Below are positions 1 through 8,223 of a stretch of DNA of 64,000 nt, piece by piece (the stretch's first letter is position 1; each line of letters opens with the position of its first letter). Origin of the DNA: Bacteroidaceae bacterium (GTDB lineage Bacteria > Bacteroidota > Bacteroidia > Bacteroidales > Bacteroidaceae); the NCBI GenBank assembly GCA_017466325.1, contig JAFTUK010000008.1:1-64000 (forward strand), written 5' to 3'. The notes beneath the pieces are model-generated. The model saw nothing but the letters and a program-made list of their open reading frames with translations, was not told the origin of the DNA and ran no database searches. Position numbers and translations under genes: made by a program.

Positions 1-1
1 C

Positions 2-82
2 AGAGAAAGCACTCAACTATACTCAGACGAAAGAGTCCACCAAATCCGTATGGGTAAGCAAGTGTTAAAAAATAAGGCCTAA
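2..82 (+). CDS. 3' end of an unidentified gene, possibly a tyrosine recombinase tail
   Basis: An open frame enters from the left edge and stops at 80-82, giving 26 residues that include STQLYSDERVHQIRMG. The spacing of Ser-Thr-x-x-Tyr followed by a basic helix resembles the end of tyrosine recombinases, where the nucleophilic Tyr sits in a T-x-x-Y context. That is only a resemblance over about 25 residues. A second frame is also open to position 68, so even the choice of frame is uncertain. The stop lies about 28 bases left of the inverted repeat of the invertible cassette. Confidence 0.3.
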   Translation, partial: RESTQLYSDERVHQIRMGKQVLKNKA

Positions 83-109
83 AAACAGTCAACCTTTTTC
101 AGGAAAAGA

Positions 110-248
110 CATAAATACTGATTTGTGTTGATTAATTATTAGTATATTTGTTAACTCTTTGTTTCTACTTTACCTTATCAACTATACCTTATATATAATA
201 TATACAGGTTATCTCCATCAGTTCACGGTCTCAGCAAAACGACCGTTT
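110..248. repeat. Left inverted-repeat arm of the invertible promoter cassette
   Basis: This arm is the reverse complement of 1068-1206. Within it, 112-157 matches 1159-1204 over 46 consecutive bases and 171-204 matches 1113-1146 over 34. The inner end, 235-248, matches 1068-1081 over 14. The sequence between these blocks is diverged and has at least one indel. Its outer end carries CAT (110-112), the complement of the susC start codon at the end of the other arm, so the arm is a copy of the susC 5' leader facing left. Confidence 0.95.
122..150 (+). promoter_or_regulatory. Inward promoter in the left arm, reading into the recombinase
   Basis: TTTG (122-125) and TATATTTG (143-150) match the Bacteroidetes -33 and -7 (TAnnTTTG) elements. 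The 17-base spacer is shorter than the usual 19-21. It would give a leader of about 135 bases before the recombinase start at 294. Confidence 0.5.
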
Positions 249-249
249 T
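236..249. other. Left crossover site of the serine invertase (predicted)
   Basis: AAAACGACCGTTTT is a dyad around a central AC at 242-243. Serine invertases cut at a 2-base core inside short dyad sites. It lies at the inner boundary of the inverted-repeat arm, and its mate at 1067-1080 has central GT, which is AC on the other strand. The sites are therefore inverted, which favours inversion over deletion. The flanks AAACG/CGT resemble, from memory, the B. fragilis Mpi consensus ARACGTWCGT. Confidence 0.75.
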
Positions 250-293
250 ATAGAATATCAACCAACAAACATTAAAAGCAATTAGAAAGTATT

Positions 294-947
294 ATGATTT
301 ACGGATACATCAGAGTGTCAACAGACAAGCAAACAGTGGAAAACCAAAGATACGAGATCCAACGTTATTGCGAAAGCAAGGGAATTTCTGTGGACAAATG
401 GATAGAAGAAACCGTGAGCGGAACGAAATCGTACTCGTCACGCTCGTTGGGCCGGGTGATAAAACGTATGGTCAAGGACGATGTCCTCGTATGCTCGGAA
501 CTCTCGCGCTTGGGCAGAACACTGTTCATGATAATGGAAATCCTCAGCCTTTGCCTCAACAAGGGATGCAGGGTATATACAGTCAAAGACAACTTCTGCC
601 TTGGCGACAACATAGAGAGCAAGGTCCTGGCCTTTGCTTTTGGCCTGAGTGCGGAAATAGAGAGGACACTCATAAGTCAGCGGACAAGGGAAGCCTTGCA
701 AAGGCTTAGGAACGAGGGCAAGCCTCTCGGGCGCCCCAAAGGGGCAAAAGGCAGGCATAACAAAATGCAAGGGAAAGCAGAGTTGGCGCGACAATTGCAC
801 AGGGAATATGGCGTAAAAGAGGCTTGCAAGATACTTGGGGTCAGCAAAAGCACGTTTTACAGATGTTGCGGCTTTAGACAAATGATAGCAAAATGTAAGC
901 AAAATGAGGGTGCGGATGTCAGTTCGCTAACAAATTGCCACAAATAG
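294..947 (+). CDS. Mpi/Hin-type serine DNA invertase
   Basis: The 217-residue protein is a small serine recombinase. YIRVSTDKQ at residues 4-12 contains the catalytic Ser9. Residues 67-74 (SELSRLGR) are the conserved S-x-x-R active-site segment. The long E-helix follows (AFGLSAEIERTLISQRT, about 115-131), then GRPKG and a C-terminal helix-turn-helix (EACKILGVSKSTFYRC). Length and order match invertases such as Hin, Gin and B. fragilis Mpi, and the opening MIYGYIRVSTDKQ is typical of the Mpi family. Ser recombinases of this class cut both strands at a 2-base core and rotate. The gene sits entirely between the two inverted crossover sites, so it would flip with the segment. It is probably transcribed from the promoter in the left arm. 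The about 60 residues after the helix-turn-helix region are basic and less conserved. Confidence 0.92.
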   Translation: MIYGYIRVSTDKQTVENQRYEIQRYCESKGISVDKWIEETVSGTKSYSSRSLGRVIKRMVKDDVLVCSELSRLGRTLFMIMEILSLCLNKGCRVYTVKDNFCLGDNIESKVLAFAFGLSAEIERTLISQRTREALQRLRNEGKPLGRPKGAKGRHNKMQGKAELARQLHREYGVKEACKILGVSKSTFYRCCGFRQMIAKCKQNEGADVSSLTNCHK

Positions 948-987
948 CCAAAAAGTAGTAATAAGAACAACATTTTTTCACAATTCC

Positions 988-1019
988 TTTGCTCACGTTG
1001 ATTAAATTTAGTACTTTTG
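988..1019 (+). promoter_or_regulatory. Outward promoter of the invertible segment, driving susC
   Basis: TTTG (988-991), 20 bases, then TACTTTTG (1012-1019): a full match to the Bacteroidetes TTTG-N19-21-TAnnTTTG promoter. It lies inside the invertible segment, downstream of the recombinase, and points to susC. Transcription would start near 1026 and give a leader of about 178 bases that runs through the right crossover site and right arm. Confidence 0.8.
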
Positions 1020-1066
1020 TGCCCAAATTGCGTTAAAATAAGTCAAAAGGGTCTATACGTCCCAAA

Positions 1067-1080
1067 CAAACGGTCGTTTT
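1067..1080. other. Right crossover site of the serine invertase (predicted)
   Basis: CAAACGGTCGTTTT matches the reverse complement of the left site at 13 of 14 positions. The central GT is at 1073-1074. Confidence 0.75.
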
Positions 1081-1206
1081 GTTGAGACCGCTTACTGATG
1101 AGAAAAAGCCTATATATATTATATATAAGGTATAGTTGATAAGGTAAAAAGAGCAAACGAGTTAACAAATATACTAATAATTAATCAACACAAATCAGTA
1201 TTTATG
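1068..1206. repeat. Right inverted-repeat arm, ending at the susC start codon
   Basis: Inverted copy of 110-248. It forms most of the susC leader and ends exactly on the ATG at 1204-1206. It contains an AT-only tract at 1111-1126 next to the 34-base identical block. Confidence 0.95.
1166..1194 (-). promoter_or_regulatory. Inward promoter in the right arm
   Basis: This is the mirror image of the left-arm promoter: TTTG (complement of 1191-1194) and TATATTTG (complement of 1166-1173), spacer 17. Here it reads antisense to the recombinase. After inversion of the segment it would read the recombinase in the sense direction. Confidence 0.45.
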
Positions 1207-4200
1207 AAAAAAAGACTCTCATTGATGCTTCTGTGCATGGTGGCAACCATTGCCGCTTGGGCGCAGACAGTTATCACTGGTACAGTAGTGTCTGCCGCTG
1301 ATGGCGAGCCCCTCATCGGCGCCTCTGTAAAGGTAAAGGGTGAAAAGACTGCAGCTGTGACCGACATGAACGGTAAGTTCAAGATCAGCACACAGGCCGG
1401 CAAGACCCTGGTATTCTCTTACATTGCCATGGAGGCAGTTGAACGTCCCGCCAAGAATGGCATGCGCGTGGAAATGAAGTCTGCCGAGGAGATGATGGAC
1501 GAACTGATGGTTATCGCTTATGGTACCCAGACACGTTCTTCATTTACCGGTTCTGCTTCTATCGTGGGAACTGAGGAGATTGCCAAGGTACAGGCTACCA
1601 ACTTTGCTGACGCTCTGAAGGGTAAGGCTGCCGGTGTGCAGATTACCACTGGTTCAGGCCAGCCCGGCACAACTCCCACAATCCAGATTCGCGGTTTCAA
1701 CTCTCTGAACGCCGGTATGTCTCCCTTGATTGTTGTGGACGGTGTCCCCTATGAAGGTTCTTTGAACGACATCAACACTCAGGACATCGAAAGCATCGTT
1801 GTACAGAAGGACGCAGCGTCTTCTGCACTGTATGGTGCACGTGGTGGTAACGGTGTGATTATGGTTACCACCAAGAGTGCCAAGAAGGGCCAGGATGCAA
1901 GGGTTACATTCGACGCAAAGTGGGGTTCTAACATGAAGGGCAAGGCTAACTATAGCCGTATCACCAATCCTGCAGCTTATTACGAGGCTTATTTCCAGAA
2001 GCTTAAGAACTACGCTATGGCAAAGCCCGGACAGGGTGCAGCCAATGGTCTGGGACTTTCTGAGGCAGAGGCATGGAAGTGGGCAAACCAGAACTTGATT
2101 GACGGTTCCGAGTTCGGTTTGCGCTATAACGTATTCACCCAGCCCGAGGGCCAGTATCTGATTGGCCGCGATGGCAAGTTGAATCCCAATGCCACTCTGG
2201 GCCGCATCGTTACCGGTGCCGACGGTAAGGACTACTACATTACCCCCGACAACTGGGAGGACGAGATCTACCACAATGGTCTGCGTCAGGAGTACAACCT
2301 GGGCGTAAGCGGTGCTACAGATCGCAGCACCTTCTATGCCAGTGCAAACTACCTGAACCACGAGGGTATCACATACAACTCTAACTACGAGCGCTTTACC
2401 GGCCGCATCAAGGCTGACTACCAGGCAAAGAAGTGGTTCAAACTTACTGCCGACATGAACTATTCTCACTTCGATCGCAACTCTGTGGACAACGAAGGTG
2501 ACGAACTTTCATCCAGTAACATGTTCTCTCTGCTGAACATTGCTCCCATCTATCCCGTATTCTATCGTGACGCACAGGGCAACATCATGTTCAACAAGGA
2601 GGCAGGCATCAAGGCATACGACTATGGTGACATCACCAACCTCGGTCTGGTACGTCCCTATCTGAACCAGGCCAACCCCATCTCTGACCTGTTGGTAAAT
2701 ACCAGTAACTCTGAGGGTAACACCTTCCGCGGTGTAGGTACTATCGACATCTACCTGCCCTATGGCTTCACCTTCACTTCTACCAACTCTGCCTACGTTT
2801 ACGAGAGCCGTGGTACAAGCGTTACCAATCCCTACTTCGGTCAGTACAAGAGCAGCAAGGGTATGGTTGGCAAGAGCCATTCACGTCAGTGGGACTTGAC
2901 CTTCGCACAGCGTCTGAACTGGCGCCAGACCTATGGCAAGAACGATATCGACGTGATGGTAGGTCATGAGTACTTCCGCAACCGCAACTATTCTCTGAGC
3001 GGCAGCAAGAGCAACATGTCTTCACAGGGCAACAAGGAACTTGACGGTGCCGTTATCGTACAGTCAACCGGTTCTTATTTCAGCGAGTACAACACAGAGT
3101 CATGGATGGCTCGTGGTATGTACAACTACGACAACCGCTACTTCGCTTACGCTTCTGTAATGGGCCAGGGTTCTTCTGCCTTCCATCCCGATCACCGTTG
3201 GGGTATGTTCTGGAGTGCCAGCGCAGGTTGGATGATGAGCAAGGAGAAGTGGTTCAAGGCTGACTGGGTAGACGAGTTGAAACTGAAGGCTTCTTATGGT
3301 GAGAACGGTAACGACCTGGGTATGCGCTACAGCTACTACTACACCAACCGTTACTCTATCGTAAATTCTGACAACAATATCGCTCTTACCCCCTCTACAA
3401 CCAAGGGTAACGAGGAACTTACCTGGGAAAAGAACTCCAAGTTCAACGTTGGTGTTGACTTCAGCCTGTTCAAGGGCCGCCTGACCGGTACCATGGAGTA
3501 CTACAACAACCGCACCGAGGACATGCTGGCAACAATTCCCTATCCTCCCACACTGGGTTACACCAGCGCACTGGCCAACGTAGGTAACATGAGCAACCAG
3601 GGCTTCGAAATGGAGTTGCGCGGTGACATTATCCGCACCAGCGATTTCAACTGGAACATCTATGCCAACATCTCTACCAACAGCAATAAGATTACCAAGC
3701 TTCACGAGGAGCGCAAGAAGCAGGAGTACGACGGTTACTGGGGTTACTCAAGCGGTTCTTACTATTACACAGAAGGTCTGTCACGCTATACATACTTCGG
3801 CAACAAGTATGCAGGTGTTTACAACGAGGAGACATATGCTCTCACAGGTGACGAGGTTTACGATCCTGCAAAGGGTGGTCTGGCCATGTACTACAAGAAC
3901 GTGTATAAGACTGACGCACAGGGCAATGTCCTGAAGGATGAGAACAAGGCCAAGATCGTAGAGAAGGTGATTGCTACAACCACATATTCTGAGGCTGACC
4001 AGTACGTTGGTGAGGATATGCTTGCCAAGGCATTCGGTGGTTTCGGTACCGGTTTCCAGTACAAGGGCTTTGACCTGAGCGTTGACTTCCAGTATCAGCT
4101 CGGTGGCAAGGTTTACGACGGTGAGTACCAGACCCTTATGGGCGGTATGGCTGGTTATGGCTTCCACACTGACGTTCTGAATGCATGGACTCCCGAGAAC

Positions 4201-4503
4201 TCTGGCAGCAATATCCCCCGCTTCCAGGCTTCTTACACCGGTATGACAAGTTCTTCAGACCGTTGGCTGACAAGTGCTTCTTATCTGACTCTGGGTAACA
4301 TCACATTCGGTTACACTCTGGACAAGAAGATTCTCAAGAGCGCACACATCGAGAGCGCACGTCTCTATTTCGTAGCAGACAACATCTACACATGGAGCAA
4401 GCGTAAGGGTCTGGATCCCCGTCAGTCTTTGACTGGTGGTTCAAGCGGTCAGATGTATTCTCCCATCCGTACTTTCTCATGCGGTGTTAACATTGTATTC
4501 TAA
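1204..4503 (+). CDS. SusC/RagA-family TonB-dependent outer-membrane transporter
   Basis: The 1099-residue protein starts with a signal peptide ending at AWA/Q (about residue 20). A CarboxypepD_reg-like domain follows (VITGTVVSAADGEPLIGASV, about 21-100), then a TonB-box-like stretch (ELMVIAYGTQ) and a plug domain with VDGVPYEG and SALYGARGGNGVIMVTTK (about 110-225). The rest is a beta-barrel ending in a hydrophobic, Phe-terminated strand (GVNIVF), as expected for BAM insertion. Such barrels import oligosaccharides or peptides, with SusD as the lid. The gene starts exactly at the end of the right inverted-repeat arm and precedes susD by 24 bases. Its expression should depend on the orientation of the invertible segment. 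The substrate cannot be told from sequence; the M6 protease downstream makes a peptide plausible. Confidence 0.95.
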   Translation: MKKRLSLMLLCMVATIAAWAQTVITGTVVSAADGEPLIGASVKVKGEKTAAVTDMNGKFKISTQAGKTLVFSYIAMEAVERPAKNGMRVEMKSAEEMMDELMVIAYGTQTRSSFTGSASIVGTEEIAKVQATNFADALKGKAAGVQITTGSGQPGTTPTIQIRGFNSLNAGMSPLIVVDGVPYEGSLNDINTQDIESIVVQKDAASSALYGARGGNGVIMVTTKSAKKGQDARVTFDAKWGSNMKGKANYSRITNPAAYYEAYFQKLKNYAMAKPGQGAANGLGLSEAEAWKWANQNLIDGSEFGLRYNVFTQPEGQYLIGRDGKLNPNATLGRIVTGADGKDYYITPDNWEDEIYHNGLRQEYNLGVSGATDRSTFYASANYLNHEGITYNSNYERFTGRIKADYQAKKWFKLTADMNYSHFDRNSVDNEGDELSSSNMFSLLNIAPIYPVFYRDAQGNIMFNKEAGIKAYDYGDITNLGLVRPYLNQANPISDLLVNTSNSEGNTFRGVGTIDIYLPYGFTFTSTNSAYVYESRGTSVTNPYFGQYKSSKGMVGKSHSRQWDLTFAQRLNWRQTYGKNDIDVMVGHEYFRNRNYSLSGSKSNMSSQGNKELDGAVIVQSTGSYFSEYNTESWMARGMYNYDNRYFAYASVMGQGSSAFHPDHRWGMFWSASAGWMMSKEKWFKADWVDELKLKASYGENGNDLGMRYSYYYTNRYSIVNSDNNIALTPSTTKGNEELTWEKNSKFNVGVDFSLFKGRLTGTMEYYNNRTEDMLATIPYPPTLGYTSALANVGNMSNQGFEMELRGDIIRTSDFNWNIYANISTNSNKITKLHEERKKQEYDGYWGYSSGSYYYTEGLSRYTYFGNKYAGVYNEETYALTGDEVYDPAKGGLAMYYKNVYKTDAQGNVLKDENKAKIVEKVIATTTYSEADQYVGEDMLAKAFGGFGTGFQYKGFDLSVDFQYQLGGKVYDGEYQTLMGGMAGYGFHTDVLNAWTPENSGSNIPRFQASYTGMTSSSDRWLTSASYLTLGNITFGYTLDKKILKSAHIESARLYFVADNIYTWSKRKGLDPRQSLTGGSSGQMYSPIRTFSCGVNIVF

Positions 4504-4527
4504 GTCGTAAAAGAATCAGGAATTAAA

Positions 4528-6147
4528 ATGAAAAAGATATTCAAATATTTGGGAAGCTCCGCAGCTGTCGCAGCCTGTGCCTTGACTCTGACCGGCTGTG
4601 TTGAGGAGACCCTTCCCCAGTCTGATATGGCAACTGACGAGATCGTTGCCGAGTCAACCTCTGCAACAGAGGGTCTTGCAAACGGTATGCCTGCCTATGT
4701 TACGGATGTATGGTCTACCAGTTCTCACTGCTATTTCGGCTATCCCGCAGAAATGATTGTACGTGACATGCTTACCGGTGACTATACTCATGTGGGTGAG
4801 ACCGGTTACAGCCACTTCATTTCATGGAACCGCAACCAGTACATGGGTCAGGACTACATGAAGCAGCAGTTCCACTGGAACTACTACTATGGATTCCTCA
4901 GCTCTGTAAATGGTGTTATCCGTGCTATTGACGAGGAGACGGCAGCACCTGGGCCTCTGGGCTATCTGGGTACCGCTTTGGCATATCGTGCTATGCTCTA
5001 TCTGGACTTGGCACGTATGTATGAGTTCCTTCCCAACGACAAGTTCCCTGACGGCAAGAATAGCGAGGGCAACACTGTGTTGAACCTGACTGTGCCCATC
5101 GTTGACCACCTGATTACTGAAAAGGAGGCTGAAGACAATCCCCGTGCTACACGTGAGGAGATGTTTGCCTTCATTCTGGGTGACCTTGACAAGGCCGAGA
5201 AGTATATCGTCAACCAGACCAACACCAACAACAACAGCATGCCCGACCTGGCTTGTGTCTATGGTCTGAAGGCTCGTCTGTACATGTGGGTAGAGCAGTA
5301 TGACAAGGCTAAGGAGTTTGCACGTAAGGCTATTTCTGCCGCCAAGGTTGCTCCTATATCTGAAGCAAGAGCATTGGGTTTAACTACTGGTTATAACACC
5401 TCTTCTGATTTCATGTGGTGCGCCAACCAGAATTCCGAGACTTATGCAGTACAGACCGGTATCATCAACTGGACTTCATGGGTAAGCAACCAGACCACTT
5501 TCGGTTACACTGGTGCTTCTACCATGCTCCACGTTGTAATGGACAAGAGCATGTACGAGCGTATCAGCGATACCGACTGGCGCAAGAAGCAGTGGGTGGC
5601 TCCTGCCGGTTCAGCTCTGGAAGGCCAGACTCCCTTCATGTCTGATCTGGACAAGGAAACCATGCCTGCTTATGCTTCCGTCAAGTTCCGTCCCAATGCA
5701 GGTGATGCCGAGGATTATCTGACAGGTGCTGCATCTGCTGTACCCTTGATGCGTGTTGAGGAAATGTACTTCATCGAGGCTGAGGCTGCCGAGCATGTTG
5801 CTGCCGGTACAGGTATTGCCCTGCTCACCGACTTCATGAAGCAGTATCGTGATCCCGCTTATGCTTACGCCGGTGAGGATGCCATTGACGAGATCGTATT
5901 CCAGAAGCGTGTAGAACTGTGGGGTGAGGGTCATACCTTCTTCGATATCAAGCGTCTGGACATGTCTGTAACCCGTGGTTACGAGGGTACAAACTGGCAG
6001 GATACACAGTCTCTGCTCAACACCAATGGTCGTCCTGCATGGACAAACTATGTGATTGTAAAGACTGAGGCTGCTAACAATGCCGCTTTGGTTAACTTCA
6101 ACAATCCTGACCCCAGCGACCTGTATCCAGCTTGGACAGCAAATTAA
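4528..6147 (+). CDS. SusD/RagB-family surface lipoprotein
   Basis: The 539-residue lipoprotein has a lipobox LTGC with the acylated Cys at residue 24, followed by acidic VEE, in keeping with surface export. The body shows the SusD TPR-like pattern: a helical N-terminal half (YLGTALAYRAMLYLDLARMY; ATREEMFAFILGDLDKAEKYI) and a C-terminal half ending in VFQKRVELWGEGHTFFDIKRLDM. The last is the family's conserved R-x-x-E-L-x-x-E-G-x-R/H-x-x-D-x-x-R segment. It would cap the upstream SusC barrel and bind the substrate outside the cell. It is co-transcribed with susC, and the next gene begins 87 bases further on, after a hairpin. Confidence 0.95.
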   Translation: MKKIFKYLGSSAAVAACALTLTGCVEETLPQSDMATDEIVAESTSATEGLANGMPAYVTDVWSTSSHCYFGYPAEMIVRDMLTGDYTHVGETGYSHFISWNRNQYMGQDYMKQQFHWNYYYGFLSSVNGVIRAIDEETAAPGPLGYLGTALAYRAMLYLDLARMYEFLPNDKFPDGKNSEGNTVLNLTVPIVDHLITEKEAEDNPRATREEMFAFILGDLDKAEKYIVNQTNTNNNSMPDLACVYGLKARLYMWVEQYDKAKEFARKAISAAKVAPISEARALGLTTGYNTSSDFMWCANQNSETYAVQTGIINWTSWVSNQTTFGYTGASTMLHVVMDKSMYERISDTDWRKKQWVAPAGSALEGQTPFMSDLDKETMPAYASVKFRPNAGDAEDYLTGAASAVPLMRVEEMYFIEAEAAEHVAAGTGIALLTDFMKQYRDPAYAYAGEDAIDEIVFQKRVELWGEGHTFFDIKRLDMSVTRGYEGTNWQDTQSLLNTNGRPAWTNYVIVKTEAANNAALVNFNNPDPSDLYPAWTAN

Positions 6148-6165
6148 ATTAGTACACATACACAT

Positions 6166-6204
6166 GGATTGATACAGCATAATTCCTAAGTGCTGTATCA
6201 ATCC
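6166..6204 (+). promoter_or_regulatory. Intercistronic hairpin between susD and the lipoprotein gene
   Basis: GGATTGATACAGCA (6166-6179) pairs perfectly with TGCTGTATCAATCC (6191-6204) across an 11-base loop. No T-run follows, so it is more likely an mRNA-stability or partial-termination element than a full terminator. Confidence 0.7.
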
Positions 6205-6234
6205 GACAATAACAATGTAATAAAATAATATATC

Positions 6235-8130
6235 ATGAAGATATTAAGTAGAATCCTTTCTATCGCTTTATTACTGCCTGCATTGTCTGTATTCGTTTCT
6301 TGTAGCGAAGAGCAAGACGGTTATGTTCCTGCTCCTCTGGAAAAAGGCGGCCAGGTATATTTCAATAGCGATAACACATCAAGTTTCACAGTAACTGATG
6401 TGCAGAACACGTTTGAACTCTCTCTTGGTCGTGTTGATACTGCCGAGACAGCAAGTTATGACCTGAAGGTTGTTGCAGACGAGGCAACACTGCCCTTGTT
6501 CAATATTCCTGCTGCTGTTGCATTCGAGAAAGGAGAGGCATTTGCAAAGGTTGCTTGTACTGCCAACACAACTGAAATGGAGTACGACAAGACTTATACC
6601 GTAAAGGTTTGTGTTGCCAATGCTCAGGACGCAACTCTCTATGGCCAGGATACTCTCACTATCTCTGTTACTTGTCCTGCTCCCTGGAAGTCTCTGGGTA
6701 TGGCAAAGTTCGCCGAGAACTTCCTTGACGGTTCCGGCACATACTACGACGTGGAGGTGCAGCAGAATGAACTCGCTCCCAATAACTTCCGCCTTGTAGA
6801 ACCTTATGCTGAAATTCTCGGCGACATCGCTGTTGACAAGTATCTTGAGTTCTTCATCCTGCCCGCAGGTTCTGAGTTTGCCGACTTTACCACAGACGCC
6901 GAGTATGTGATCTTCAACGACTATAACATGGGGCAGTGGAACAGCAACTACGCAGAGGACATCTTTGCTTTGCACCCCTATCGCTTCGGCCGCACTCCCG
7001 ACAAGTGGAACTACAATGTCGTTCTTGAATATCAGGAGAACGGTTTGCCTGGTGAGGTTTCTCTGGCTCCTCTGTACTACCTCTTCAATGAAGGTGGTGG
7101 TTGGGACAAGACTACTGCAAATACCATCAGCATTCTCTTCCCCGGCTACGTAAAGGCTGACTATAGCGCAAGTGTTGAATTTGCTGGTATATTCACTGCT
7201 AAGGACGGAAAAATCTATGCAACTGGCGACCTGACTCTGGGTGCTGATGCCTCAGACGTTAAAGCTATCGTAATGCCTGCTGATGTAGACGCAGCTGCTG
7301 TGGCTGATGCTATCGCGGCTGGTGAACTTGAAGCAGTTGACGTAAAGGCTGGCCGCATCGAGGTTCCCTTCAATGCAGAGGAACTGGGTGGCAACAACTT
7401 CCAGATTATCGTTGTTGTATTGGCGGAAGGTGCTGTCAAGAGCGTTGCAACCAATTCATTTGAGTACTATGGCGCCGGTAACAGCAACCCCTGGCAGTCT
7501 TTGGGTACAGGTTTCTATACTGACGACGTTCTGGTTCCCCTGTTCTATGAGGGAGGAACTCCTGTAACATACGAGGTGGAGATTCTGGAGCACACCGAGA
7601 ATCCCGGTCTGTACCGTATCATGGATCCCTATGCAAAGTCTGTTCATCCTCTGGGTGATGCTGACTATGCTCCCGAAGGTCTGTATATTGAGGTTAATGC
7701 AACAGATGCTGAGGGTGTTTACATCCAGCAACAGTCTTTGGGCATGGACTGGGGTTATGGTGAAATGCAACTTGTGACCAATGGTGCACGCTATCTGGCA
7801 TCAAACCCCTTTGAAGTAGTTAAAGGCGCAGGATATCTTGGTAAGGTTGCTGAAGGTGTTATTGTTTTCCCGACATTCACTCAAAGCAACGGTGCCACCT
7901 ATCAGGCTATTCTCTTTATGGGTGAGTCTGGTTATCTCGCTGGTATGAACAGCAAGATGGAGATTACCCTTCCCGGTGCCAACGCCTTTGCCCGTAACAT
8001 GGCTATAGCCAAGGCTAATACCACAAAGAGAGAGATGGCCAAGAAGTCTTTCTCTGGTGCTAAGGCAAATTTGAAGCTGAAGAAACTTCTGAACCTCCAG
8101 GCTGAAGAATGTGGTACACCTAATTCCTAA
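6235..8130 (+). CDS. Surface lipoprotein of the SusCD locus with duplicated domain
   Basis: The 631-residue protein has a lipobox (VSC, Cys23) followed by SEEQD, close to the acidic surface-export signals of Bacteroidetes lipoproteins. An N-terminal Ig-like region (about 35-145, ending in TLTISVTC) is followed by a domain opening with PWKSLG near residue 150. A second copy opens with PWQSLG near residue 419. Both continue with a tyrosine/valine beta strand and a PYAE/PYAK turn (FRLVEPYAE; YRIMDPYAK), so the region is an internal duplication. The C-terminus (from about 580) is Lys/Ala-rich. It has no catalytic signature that I recognise. By position it is the surface binding protein ('SusE/F-like') of the transporter. 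The specific family is not identified. Confidence 0.75.
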   Translation: MKILSRILSIALLLPALSVFVSCSEEQDGYVPAPLEKGGQVYFNSDNTSSFTVTDVQNTFELSLGRVDTAETASYDLKVVADEATLPLFNIPAAVAFEKGEAFAKVACTANTTEMEYDKTYTVKVCVANAQDATLYGQDTLTISVTCPAPWKSLGMAKFAENFLDGSGTYYDVEVQQNELAPNNFRLVEPYAEILGDIAVDKYLEFFILPAGSEFADFTTDAEYVIFNDYNMGQWNSNYAEDIFALHPYRFGRTPDKWNYNVVLEYQENGLPGEVSLAPLYYLFNEGGGWDKTTANTISILFPGYVKADYSASVEFAGIFTAKDGKIYATGDLTLGADASDVKAIVMPADVDAAAVADAIAAGELEAVDVKAGRIEVPFNAEELGGNNFQIIVVVLAEGAVKSVATNSFEYYGAGNSNPWQSLGTGFYTDDVLVPLFYEGGTPVTYEVEILEHTENPGLYRIMDPYAKSVHPLGDADYAPEGLYIEVNATDAEGVYIQQQSLGMDWGYGEMQLVTNGARYLASNPFEVVKGAGYLGKVAEGVIVFPTFTQSNGATYQAILFMGESGYLAGMNSKMEITLPGANAFARNMAIAKANTTKREMAKKSFSGAKANLKLKKLLNLQAEECGTPNS

Positions 8131-8152
8131 GAATTAGATAGATACATTAAGC

Positions 8153-8184
8153 AAAGGACGCTTACATTTGTGAGCGTCCTTTTT
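8153..8184 (+). terminator. Rho-independent terminator after the susCD-lipoprotein unit
   Basis: AAAGGACGCT (8153-8162) pairs with AGCGTCCTTT (8173-8182), running into a T-run to 8184. Transcription of the M6 protease gene would need read-through or its own start. Confidence 0.85.
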
Positions 8185-8223
8185 GTCCATTAATATAAAT
8201 ATAATCTTATCTATTGCTCGTAT

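Larger units (their letters stand above)
243..1073. other. Invertible DNA segment carrying its own invertase and an outward promoter
   Basis: About 830 bp lie between the two predicted crossover cores. The segment holds the invertase gene (294-947) and, 3' of it, a consensus promoter (988-1019) pointing out through the right arm into susC. The arrangement is that of Salmonella hin-fljBA: recombinase inside, promoter at one end, inverted sites at both ends. In the orientation shown the promoter faces susC (ON). Inverted, it would face the left flank. Confidence 0.8.

Noticed and set aside
110-1206. Ordinary transposon with terminal inverted repeats
   Set aside because: The enzyme is of the invertase size class, crossover-like dyads lie at the inner ends of the repeats, no target-site duplication is seen, and the outer end of one repeat coincides with a gene start codon.
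1654-2469. 271-codon open frame antisense to susC
   Set aside because: It lies wholly inside susC on the opposite strand, has no recognisable domain and follows from the codon bias of susC.
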